Translations under genes and position numbers: made by a program | In this document: one piece after another, positions 9,591-17,000 of the stretch | Position numbering within the stretch: position 1 is the first letter of the stretch | Layout of the letters: each line of letters opens with the position of its first letter | Notes under the pieces: generated by a model | The model's database searches: none | What the model was told of the DNA's origin: nothing | Seen by the model: the letters and a program-made list of their open reading frames with translations, nothing else | NCBI GenBank assembly: GCA_021201535.1 | Contig: JAJQEU010000010.1 | Coordinates: forward strand, 1-58,043 | Source: Clostridiales bacterium | GTDB taxonomy: Bacteria > Bacillota > Clostridia > Lachnospirales > Lachnospiraceae | Length of the DNA: 58,043 bases | Direction: 5' to 3'

Positions 9591-9791
9591 ATGCAACAGG
9601 GTACAGTCAAATGGTTTAATGCCAAAAAGGGGTATGGCTTTATTTCAGATGCTGAAGGCAATGATATATTCGTCCATTTTTCCGCTATTGCTATGGATGG
9701 TTTCAAAGAACTGAAAGAAAACGAAGCAGTCGAGTTTGAAGTCATCGAGGGCGATAAGGGTGTACAGGCCGCGAATGTAAGACGCATTTAG
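9591..9791 (+). CDS. cspA: Cold-shock protein, CspA family
   Basis: A 66-residue single cold-shock domain that binds single-stranded RNA/DNA and acts as an RNA chaperone. It shows the family's [13 protein letters not shown] (RNP1) and DIFVHFSAI (RNP2) motifs and ends in the usual QAANVRRI. The ATG follows AGAAGGGAG. It is monocistronic, with its own promoter, structured leader and a following hairpin. Several csp paralogues usually exist per genome, so the letter of the symbol is uncertain. Confidence 0.95.
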   Translation: MQQGTVKWFNAKKGYGFISDAEGNDIFVHFSAIAMDGFKELKENEAVEFEVIEGDKGVQAANVRRI

Positions 9792-9840
9792 GATTACAGA
9801 CCGCGGTTGGTTACATAGACAGATAAGAGATTGATCTATG

Positions 9841-9864
9841 GAGGCTGTCCGATGGGACAGCCTC
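9841..9864 (+). terminator. Terminator-like hairpin after csp
   Basis: A perfect 10-bp stem GAGGCTGTCC / GGACAGCCTC with loop GATG. The following TTCCCAT is a poor U-tract, so termination may be partial or the hairpin may instead belong to the leader of the M16C gene. Confidence 0.6.
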
Positions 9865-9898
9865 TTCCCATATCATAAATTTTTCGGAGGAAATGATT

Positions 9899-12820
9899 TT
9901 GAAACTGAATTTAAAGAATCTGAATGCATACGAGATACTGCAGGAGAGACCTTTGGAAGACATTCATTCGGAGGGATACTATCTGCTTCATAAGAAAAGC
10001 GGCGCGAAGGTTGTCGTGGTCTCCAATGAGGATGAAAACAAGGTGTTTTACATCGGTTTCCGCACTCCGCCGAAGGACAGCACCGGCGTACCTCATATCA
10101 TCGAGCATACCGTCCTGTGCGGCAGTGAGAAGTTTCCGGCAAAGGATCCTTTTATTGAGCTGGTGAAGGGCTCGATGAATACGTTCCTGAACGCCATGAC
10201 CTATCCGGATAAGACGGTATATCCGGTGGCGAGCTGCAATGATAAGGATTTCCAGAATCTGATGGATGTCTATATGGACGCGGTGCTCCATCCGAATATT
10301 TACAAAGAACAGAATATCTTCCGCCAGGAGGGCTGGCATTATGAGATGGACTCTCCGGAGGACGATCTTACCATAAACGGTGTGGTTTACAATGAGATGA
10401 AGGGCGCGTATTCGGTTGCGGATTCTGTTGTGGAGAGAAGCATCCAGACTTCTCTCTATCCGGACACGCCCTACCGTTATGATTCCGGCGGAGATCCGGA
10501 GGTGATACCGGAGCTGACATATGAGCAGTATCTCGCGTTCCACAGATCGTATTATCATCCGTCCAATTCCTATATCTATCTCTATGGAAATATGGATGTG
10601 GAGGAAAAATTAAACTGGCTGGATCAGGCTTATCTGTCCGAATATGACCGGACGGATCCGGGTTCGGAGATTCCGTTGCAGCCGACGTTTGCGCAGCCGG
10701 TCTGTGAGGACAGCTTTTACTCGATTTCCAGCGCGGAGAACGAGAGAGACAACACCTATCTCTGTTATAACTGGTCTGTGGGGACGAGTCTGGATCCCGA
10801 GCAGTATATTGCCTTTGATATACTGGGCTATGCGCTGCTGACCAGCAACGGAGCTCCCGTCAGACAGGCGCTGATCGACGCGGGGATCGGGGATGATATT
10901 TACGGCGGATACGACGGCGGCATTTTTCAGCCGTATTTTTCCGTGATTGCAAAGAACGCGAATCCGGAGGATCGGGATCGGTTCTGCGAGGTCATCCGGG
11001 AGGTTTTGTCTGCTCAGGCGCAGAACGGCATCAACCGGACGACGCTGCTGGCGGCGGTCAACCGGGCGGAGTTTAAGTTCCGCGAGGCGGATTTCGGGCG
11101 TTTCCCGAAGGGGCTGATGTTCGGTCTGCAGATGATGGACAGCTGGCTTTATGATGATGCGCAGCCGTTCCTTCATATGGATGAGATTCATATCTATCAG
11201 GAACTGAGAGAGAAGATACCGGCCGGTTATTTTGAGGAACTGGTTCAGACCTGTCTGCTGGATAACCCGCACGCGTCCATACTTCGCGTGATGCCGAAGA
11301 AGGGACTGAATGCGGAAAGGGACCAGGCACTTCAGGAGAAGCTGAACGCTTATCGGGATTCTCTCGGGGAGAGCGAGATTCAGGCGCTGATCCGGGACAC
11401 GGAAGACCTGGCGGCCTATCAGGAGGAGCCGTCGTCCAGAGAGGATCTGGATAAGATTCCGCTTTTGTCCAGAGATGATATGAAAAAGGTCTCAGATCCG
11501 TACAGCAATATCGTGGAGGAGATGGGTGGAATCCCTTATCTCTGGCATGACTATGATACAAACGGTATTGTCTACCTGGACTTACTTTTTGACGCGAACC
11601 ATATCCCGGAGGCACAGGTTCCGTATCTGCAGATCTTATGCACTCTGCTGGGGCGTCTGGACACGGAGGACTATTCGTTTCTTGATCTGACAAATGAGAT
11701 CTATCTCTATACAGGCGGCGTACACGCGGAGACGAATGTCTCGGCCGTGGTTGCGGGCGACCGGGAATATGAGGCGAAGCTGGAGATCCGTATGCGGACG
11801 CTGGAGTCCAATCTGACGAAGACGATCGAGCTTGCAAAGAGCATGATGCTTCGCACATTGTTTACAGATGAAAAAAGGATCTGTGAGTTGCTGGCCGAGA
11901 CAAAATCCCGTCTGCAGACGCAGCTGAGGGAGAGCGGCAACAGTGTGGCGGCGGGCAGAGTGTTATCCTATTCTTCACGGAGAGCCAGATACAATGAGCT
12001 CCTGCACGGAATCGCCCAGTACCGTGTGCTGGAGAATCTGGTAGCTGATTATGAAAACAGGAAGGAAGAACTGCAATCCATCCTGAAGGGGTTGATCGCG
12101 TCCCTCATGCAGCCGTCCAATCTGGTGGTGAGCTGCACCGGCAGCCGCAGCGGGTTTGACATGGTGCAAAATCATGCGGATCAGATCCGGGAGGGTCTTT
12201 ATGCGGATGAGGAGAAGACGGACGCCGGGATCGCGCTTCCGGAGCAGGTCAATGAAGGGTTTATGGACGCTTCCCAGATCCAGTATGTTGCGCTTGCCGG
12301 CAATTTTAAAAAGGCAGGACTGCCATATACAGGGGCGCTTCGCGTGTTCCGGTGTATCATGAACTATGAATATCTGTGGCAGAATATCCGCGTCAGAGGC
12401 GGTGCTTACGGATGCGGCTGCAGCGCAGGACGTACGGGTGATATTTATTTTTCCTCCTACCGGGATCCGAATCTCGGAAGAACACTGGAGGTTTATCGCG
12501 GTGTGACAGAGTATCTGAAGAATTTTGATGTGGAGGAGCGCGATATGACGAGGTATGTGATCGGTACATTCAGCGAGATGGACGCTCCTCTGACTCCGGC
12601 AGGCATGGGACGGCGTTCCCTGCAGGCGTGGATGAACGGGACTTCTTATGAGATGATACAGAGGGAGAGAGATGAGGTCCTGAATGCCGGCTGTCAGAGC
12701 ATCCGTGATCTGGCGAAGCTGCTGGAAGCGGTGATTTCCGACGCGTATGTGTGCGCTATCGGAAATGAGGAAACGCTCAGACGGGAGTCAGATCTGTTTG
12801 AGACGCTGGAAACATTATGA
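9899..12820 (+). CDS. M16C zinc metallopeptidase (presequence-protease/insulinase type)
   Basis: About 973 residues, the size of a fused two-half M16C peptidase that degrades peptides inside a closed chamber. The inverted zinc motif is in VPHIIEHTVLCGS (HxxEH), with the downstream glutamate in VVYNEMKGAYS. The N-terminal half carries FRTPPKDSTG and PFIELVKGSMNTFLNAMTYPD, typical of PreP-like enzymes. The C-terminal half has the RVRGGAYGCGC segment. Start choice: GGAGG at 9886-9890 is only 2 bases from ATG 9893 but 8 bases from the in-frame TTG 9899, so TTG is preferred; the two differ by two residues. No signal peptide is present, so the enzyme is probably cytoplasmic. The era start lies 12 bases after its stop. 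Confidence 0.92.
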   Translation: MKLNLKNLNAYEILQERPLEDIHSEGYYLLHKKSGAKVVVVSNEDENKVFYIGFRTPPKDSTGVPHIIEHTVLCGSEKFPAKDPFIELVKGSMNTFLNAMTYPDKTVYPVASCNDKDFQNLMDVYMDAVLHPNIYKEQNIFRQEGWHYEMDSPEDDLTINGVVYNEMKGAYSVADSVVERSIQTSLYPDTPYRYDSGGDPEVIPELTYEQYLAFHRSYYHPSNSYIYLYGNMDVEEKLNWLDQAYLSEYDRTDPGSEIPLQPTFAQPVCEDSFYSISSAENERDNTYLCYNWSVGTSLDPEQYIAFDILGYALLTSNGAPVRQALIDAGIGDDIYGGYDGGIFQPYFSVIAKNANPEDRDRFCEVIREVLSAQAQNGINRTTLLAAVNRAEFKFREADFGRFPKGLMFGLQMMDSWLYDDAQPFLHMDEIHIYQELREKIPAGYFEELVQTCLLDNPHASILRVMPKKGLNAERDQALQEKLNAYRDSLGESEIQALIRDTEDLAAYQEEPSSREDLDKIPLLSRDDMKKVSDPYSNIVEEMGGIPYLWHDYDTNGIVYLDLLFDANHIPEAQVPYLQILCTLLGRLDTEDYSFLDLTNEIYLYTGGVHAETNVSAVVAGDREYEAKLEIRMRTLESNLTKTIELAKSMMLRTLFTDEKRICELLAETKSRLQTQLRESGNSVAAGRVLSYSSRRARYNELLHGIAQYRVLENLVADYENRKEELQSILKGLIASLMQPSNLVVSCTGSRSGFDMVQNHADQIREGLYADEEKTDAGIALPEQVNEGFMDASQIQYVALAGNFKKAGLPYTGALRVFRCIMNYEYLWQNIRVRGGAYGCGCSAGRTGDIYFSSYRDPNLGRTLEVYRGVTEYLKNFDVEERDMTRYVIGTFSEMDAPLTPAGMGRRSLQAWMNGTSYEMIQRERDEVLNAGCQSIRDLAKLLEAVISDAYVCAIGNEETLRRESDLFETLETL

Positions 12821-12832
12821 ATGGAGATTTTT

Positions 12833-13741
12833 ATGAATGAGGAGTTTAAATCCGGCTTTGCCACGCTGATCGGCAGGCCGAATGTGGGAAAATCGACGTT
12901 GATGAATCGGATCATCGGTCAGAAGATCGCGATTACCTCAAAAAAACCGCAGACAACGCGGAACCGCATTCAGACAGTGTATACAGACACGAAACGGGGA
13001 CAGATTGTTTTCCTGGATACGCCGGGTATTCACAAGGCGAAAAACAAACTGGGAGAATATATGGTGAATGTGGCGGAACAGACCTTTGATCAGGTGGATG
13101 TGATCCTCTGGCTTGTGGAGCCGAGTACCTTTATCGGCGCGGGGGAGCGCCACATCGCGGAACAGCTGTCGAAGGTAAAGACGCCGGTTCTTCTGATTAT
13201 CAACAAGACGGATACCGTCAAAAAGGAAGAGATTCTCGCTTTTATCGATGCGTACCGGAAGATATATGATTTCGCGGAGATCATTCCGGCGTCCGCTTTA
13301 AAAGGTGATAACACAGACGTCATTCTGGATATGATTTTTAAATATCTGCCCTGCGGACCGATGTTTTATGATGAGGATACGATTACGGACCAGCCGGAGC
13401 GGCAGATCGTGGCGGAGCTGATTCGCGAGAAAGCACTTCGTTCTCTCAGTGAAGAGATTCCACACGGGATTGCGGTCACCGTAGAGTCTATGAAGGAACG
13501 GCCGAAGGGAGATATGGTCGATATCGAGGCGACCATCATCTGTGAAAAGGACTCCCATAAGGGTATCATTATCGGAAAAGGCGGCGCGATGCTGAAGAAG
13601 ATCGGCAGCAATGCCCGGAAGGATATTGAAAAAATGCTGGACTGCAGGGTGAATCTCCGGCTCTGGGTGAAGGTTCGGAAGGGATGGCGCGACAGTGATG
13701 TACAAATGAAAAATTTTGGATATAATCCAAAGGACGTATAA
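12833..13741 (+). CDS. era: Ribosome-maturation GTPase Era
   Basis: Essential GTPase that binds the 3' end of 16S rRNA and helps assemble the 30S subunit. The ATG at 12833 is preferred over ATG 12821 because GGAG (12823-12826) precedes it. The 302-residue protein has G1 GRPNVGKSTL, the switch region KKPQTTRNRIQ, G3 DTPGIH, G4 NKTD and the C-terminal KH domain with KGIIIGKGGAMLKKIG. It is followed by yqzL and recO, an order conserved in Firmicutes. Confidence 0.98.
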   Translation: MNEEFKSGFATLIGRPNVGKSTLMNRIIGQKIAITSKKPQTTRNRIQTVYTDTKRGQIVFLDTPGIHKAKNKLGEYMVNVAEQTFDQVDVILWLVEPSTFIGAGERHIAEQLSKVKTPVLLIINKTDTVKKEEILAFIDAYRKIYDFAEIIPASALKGDNTDVILDMIFKYLPCGPMFYDEDTITDQPERQIVAELIREKALRSLSEEIPHGIAVTVESMKERPKGDMVDIEATIICEKDSHKGIIIGKGGAMLKKIGSNARKDIEKMLDCRVNLRLWVKVRKGWRDSDVQMKNFGYNPKDV

Positions 13742-13906
13742 CCGATTTTGGATTGCATAACCTAACATCAGCCGATGAAAAGACGCAGATGTCTGAGACA
13801 GACGGTCTGTCATTTCCGGCAGGACTGTGAGAGCGAGGTCAGGAACTGAGGGAGAACAGTCGCCGGAATTTTCAGTTCGGTCGGATTTGGCGGAGGGGGA
13901 CATGCA

Positions 13907-14098
13907 ATGAGAGAAAAAGAGTGGATTTGCTTCGAAAAAAGCGGGAGAGTGTCGGATTATCTGGCTTACTGTCAGAGCAGCGCCGGGAGATTCAGTGAAT
14001 TCGGGGCGGACACGGAAAGAAGTGAGAGACAGGATGGGGCAGACTTGTATTCTGACGGGAATGATCATAAAGGCTGCACCGGCGGGCGAGTACGATAA
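13907..14098 (+). CDS. yqzL: YqzL-like small protein
   Basis: A 63-residue frame whose first 25 residues (EWICFEKSGRVSDYLAY) match the pattern of YqzL, W-x2-F-x2-(S/T)G-x3-YL-x-Y, a short protein of unknown function encoded between era and recO in Bacillus and many Clostridia. GGAGGGGG ends about 7 bases before the ATG. The tail runs 65 bases into recO in another frame and is low-complexity, so either the recO start or this C-terminus may have shifted. The identification rests on the motif and on position. Confidence 0.6.
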   Translation: MREKEWICFEKSGRVSDYLAYCQSSAGRFSEFGADTERSERQDGADLYSDGNDHKGCTGGRVR

Positions 14099-14840
14099 GC
14101 GTATTACGTTACTTACCAGGGAACAGGGGAAGGTTACCGCCTTCGCACGGGGCGCCAGACGGCCGAAAAGCGCCATGCAGGCGGCGACGAACCTCTTCTG
14201 TTTCGGAAAATTCGAGGCCTATGAGGGCCGTGAGGCCTATACGGTCGTCCGCGCGGACATACAGGAGTATTTCAGCTGGCTGTATACCGATCCGGACCGG
14301 ATGTACTACGGATGTTATTTTCTGGAACTGGCTGATTATTTTGTTCAGCCGTACAGTGAAGGTGTGCAGCAGCTGAGTCTGCTCTATCAGACCGTCCGGG
14401 CACTGGGCGTTCAGAGCCTGGAGCCGCGCCTGGTCCGGCGGATTTATGAACTGAAGACGCTTGTTTACTACGGTGTTGCTCCGCAGGTTTTTGCCTGTGT
14501 GAAATGCGGGAAAAAAGAGGGTCTCGTTTCATTTTACATAGAGAACCGGGGGGTTCTGTGCGGCAGCTGTGCGGGAAGGTTGAACGGAATCGCGCCCGAT
14601 GATGGTGACAGGCAAAGCAGGATTGCGTCGGATGACACGTGCAGGTCGGGCAAAATCGCGTTGGATGAGGCTTCTCTGTATACATTGCAGTACATTATAT
14701 CTTCATCCATAGGGAAATTATATACATTCAAAGTGACAGAGACAGTGTATCGCACGGTCAGCGAAGTGATCGGGCGATACCTGAAACTGTATGTGGACCG
14801 GGAGATGAAAACGCTCGCTTTTTTGCCGCAGGAGTCTTAA
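14034..14840 (+). CDS. recO: DNA repair protein RecO
   Basis: Recombination mediator that loads RecA onto SSB-coated single strands in the RecFOR pathway. The 268-residue protein has the N-terminal OB-fold region (TGMIIKAAPAGEYDKRITLLTREQGKVTA, beginning near residue 8), FARGARRPKS, and a zinc-finger region CVKCGKK...CGSC. I start it at 14034 so that the conserved strand begins where it does in relatives; a longer in-frame start at 13995 is possible. A short insertion rich in Asp/Ser/Arg (about residues 187-205) follows the zinc finger. The last 11 codons plus stop are duplicated downstream at 14874-14909. Confidence 0.95.
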   Translation: MGQTCILTGMIIKAAPAGEYDKRITLLTREQGKVTAFARGARRPKSAMQAATNLFCFGKFEAYEGREAYTVVRADIQEYFSWLYTDPDRMYYGCYFLELADYFVQPYSEGVQQLSLLYQTVRALGVQSLEPRLVRRIYELKTLVYYGVAPQVFACVKCGKKEGLVSFYIENRGVLCGSCAGRLNGIAPDDGDRQSRIASDDTCRSGKIALDEASLYTLQYIISSSIGKLYTFKVTETVYRTVSEVIGRYLKLYVDREMKTLAFLPQES

Positions 14841-14873
14841 AGAAGGGCATGGAAGACCTCGGATCAGCGTTCG

Positions 14874-14909
14874 ATGAAAGCGCTTGTATTTTTTCCGCAG
14901 GAGTTTTAA
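14874..14909 (+). repeat. Duplicate of the recO 3' coding tail
   Basis: These 36 bases repeat the last 12 recO codons (14805-14840), including the stop, at a 69-base offset. They would encode MKALVFFPQEF-stop against MKTLAFLPQES-stop in recO. This is a decayed partial duplication in non-coding DNA. Confidence 0.75.
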
Positions 14910-14918
14910 GTTTATGCT

Positions 14919-15150
14919 ATCTGCTCCTTTTTCATAGTGAGAACGGACGATACTCGTTCTTCTGGAGTTTTCGTCCGTAGAAAATACCGATATGTACGGA
15001 CGAAATAATCAAGAGAGGCGAAACCGTCCGTAGGAACAGCGGGGATATACTGACGAAACAGTCAGGAGAGGCAAAATCGACCGTAGAAACTGTGTGGATG
15101 TACGGACAAAAGCAACACAAACGGCAAAATTGCCCATACGGAGAATAAAA
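14919..15150. repeat. Degenerate 53-bp tandem repeat array in the recO-nucleotidase gap
   Basis: The 312-base gap 14841-15152 has no gene. Units start at 14972, 15025 and 15078 with an exact 53-base period. A decayed unit lies before them (14919-14971) and a partial one after (15131 on). Each unit carries a CG(T/A)CCGTAG start, an ACGGACGAAA-type block about 24 bases in, and a GAGAGGC(G/A)AAA end. The last partial unit runs into the ribosome binding site of the next gene. Confidence 0.8.
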
Positions 15151-15152
15151 AG

Positions 15153-16232
15153 ATGCTTACGTTTGGAATAGACTGGGATGATGTGATTGCCCCGTTCAAT
15201 GACAGAGCAATTGAGATGGCGAATGAGGAATACGGATTTGACCCGCCGCTGACGCTGGAGGATATTACTTCCTGGGAAAATACCGGCCGGGCGTCCGTGA
15301 TCAGAAAATATTATGATGATCCGCGGCTTTATGACCGGCAGTATGTGCCGGAGGAATCGAAAGCATTCATTCGCAGGCTGATGACGAAGGGAATCGTGTA
15401 CATAGTGACAGCCGCTTATCCGCAGTATATGACGCGGCGGATGGAGCAGATCCGGGAGGCTTTCCCGGATTTTCCTGAGGAAAATATTATCATGGGCGTT
15501 CAGAAGTCCATGATTCATGTGGACATCGCCCTCGACGACGGTCCGAAAAATATCTTAAAAAGCAATGCCCGGTTTCCCGTCCTGATGAGAAAACCCTGGA
15601 ATACGGAGCTGACCGGTCTGCTGGCGGTCAATAATTTTGAGGAATTTTTTGTTCTTCTGGATCAGATCAAATCCTCCATGATAGAGGATCGCGTGGAGGC
15701 GAAGCGGCCTGCTGTGGTGGCGCTCGTCGGCCCGAGCGGATCAAATAAAAACAGTATCACGAAAGAACTATGCAAAAACGATGCTTTTCTGGCGCCGAGG
15801 GCCTACACGACCAAACCGGTTACCGACGGGATACATATTCAGATTTCGCCGGAGGAGTTTATCCGCGACAGAGAATCCTTTATCGAGACGACGATGTACG
15901 CGGGATATGCCTACGGGACAAAATGGGCGGACATCTCCGCGCTGATGGAACAGGAGCGTTACATCGTCATGCCGATTGACTTAAGCGGTGCGATCGCCAT
16001 GAAACGACATTATCCGACGGTGATCATATTCTGCAAGTGCAGCAGGGAGAAAATGATCGCCTCGATTCTTGAAAAACAGATGAGTAACCGGGAGAAGACG
16101 CTGCGGCTGATCTCCCTGGAAAATGAGCTGAAAAACGCGGCACTCTGTGATTACGTGGTCAACACAAGGAAAGAGGACGCGGTGCACAGGATACTGGAAA
16201 TCTGCGGGTTATATAGTGAACGACAAACATAA
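15153..16232 (+). CDS. 5'(3')-nucleotidase-like HAD domain fused to a guanylate-kinase-like domain
   Basis: A 359-residue two-domain protein. Residues about 1-170 look like a HAD 5'(3')-deoxyribonucleotidase: GIDWDDVIAPFND gives D7-x-D9, IVTAAYPQ the second motif, and VDIALDDGPKN the acidic third motif. Residues about 187-355 resemble a guanylate kinase/P-loop kinase: GPSGSNKNSIT at 193-203, then RAYTTKPVTDG and a central beta sheet. The P-loop departs from GxxxxGK(S/T): the second glycine is Asn and the residue after Lys is Asn, so kinase activity is doubtful. An HD phosphohydrolase follows. Inference: nucleotide salvage, sanitation or signalling. Confidence 0.75.
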   Translation: MLTFGIDWDDVIAPFNDRAIEMANEEYGFDPPLTLEDITSWENTGRASVIRKYYDDPRLYDRQYVPEESKAFIRRLMTKGIVYIVTAAYPQYMTRRMEQIREAFPDFPEENIIMGVQKSMIHVDIALDDGPKNILKSNARFPVLMRKPWNTELTGLLAVNNFEEFFVLLDQIKSSMIEDRVEAKRPAVVALVGPSGSNKNSITKELCKNDAFLAPRAYTTKPVTDGIHIQISPEEFIRDRESFIETTMYAGYAYGTKWADISALMEQERYIVMPIDLSGAIAMKRHYPTVIIFCKCSREKMIASILEKQMSNREKTLRLISLENELKNAALCDYVVNTRKEDAVHRILEICGLYSERQT

Positions 16233-16330
16233 TTTGTCATTCACTGTAAATGATGCACACAGACGCATGAGGAATGGCTGCTTACGCAGCCTTGCGTCTG
16301 GCGCAAAGGAAACGACTTAATGTCGTTTCC
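16215..16330. repeat. Cluster of three successive hairpins
   Basis: AGTGAA-C-GACAAA (16215-16227) pairs with 16233-16245 with one mismatch and spans the stop codon of the fusion gene. CAGACGCA/TGCGTCTG (16260-16267/16293-16300) encloses GGCTGC-TTAC-GCAGCC. GGAAACGAC/GTCGTTTCC (16308-16316/16322-16330) closes on a 5-base loop. None has a U-tract, so this is not a classical terminator; it may be an RNA-processing or stability region or a small repeated element. Confidence 0.6.
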
Positions 16331-16362
16331 TATAAATGTAATGCGGTGAAATGAGGATTTAT

Positions 16363-16956
16363 ATGGAGAAAAACCGTCTCCGGCAGCAGCTGGATTTTAT
16401 TCTGGAAATAGACAAAGAAAAACAGATCCGGCGTCAGACGTATCTTACCGATGGCGAGCATAAAGAAAACGACGCGGAGCATGCCTGGCATATGGCGATC
16501 ATGGCGATCCTTCTGGCAGAGTACGCCAATGAACCGATCAATGTGCTGCGGACCGTGCAGATGCTTCTGATTCATGACATCGTGGAGATCGACGCCGGGG
16601 ATACCTATGCCTACGACGAGGAGGGAAAGAAAACACAGGCGGAACGGGAGCAGCCGGCGGCAAAGCGCATTTACGGCCTGCTTCCGGAGGATCAGGGCAA
16701 TATGCTCTATGAGGTCTGGCGGGAATTCGAGGAGCAGAAGACGCCGGAAGCCCGGTTTGCCAGAACCCTTGACAACCTGCAGCCGATGATGCTGAACGCG
16801 GCGACCGACGGAAAAGCGTGGGTGGAGCATGGCGTACATATTGATCAGATTCTGAACCGGAATCGGGATACACATCTGGGTTCGGAGACGCTTTGGAACT
16901 ATGCAGAAGAATACTTTCTGAAACCAAATCTGGAGAACGGGCATATCAACAGTTGA
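16363..16956 (+). CDS. HD-domain phosphohydrolase (YfbR/HDDC2-like 5'-deoxynucleotidase type)
   Basis: A 197-residue soluble protein. The start at 16363 follows GAGG at 16353-16356; ATG 16351 is in frame but overlaps that site. It has the metal ligands of the HD fold: ENDAEHAWHMA near residues 35-45, LLIHDIVEIDAGD with HD at 71-72, and a later RTLDNLQPMML aspartate. HDDC2/YfbR relatives cleave deoxynucleoside 5'-monophosphates; this substrate is inferred, not shown. The upstream gene also carries a nucleotidase-like domain, which suggests a small nucleotide-metabolism pair. Confidence 0.85.
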   Translation: MEKNRLRQQLDFILEIDKEKQIRRQTYLTDGEHKENDAEHAWHMAIMAILLAEYANEPINVLRTVQMLLIHDIVEIDAGDTYAYDEEGKKTQAEREQPAAKRIYGLLPEDQGNMLYEVWREFEEQKTPEARFARTLDNLQPMMLNAATDGKAWVEHGVHIDQILNRNRDTHLGSETLWNYAEEYFLKPNLENGHINS

Positions 16957-17000
16957 TCAGATATCGCATATGATATGAAAAACACACAGAGCGTTTTTCC

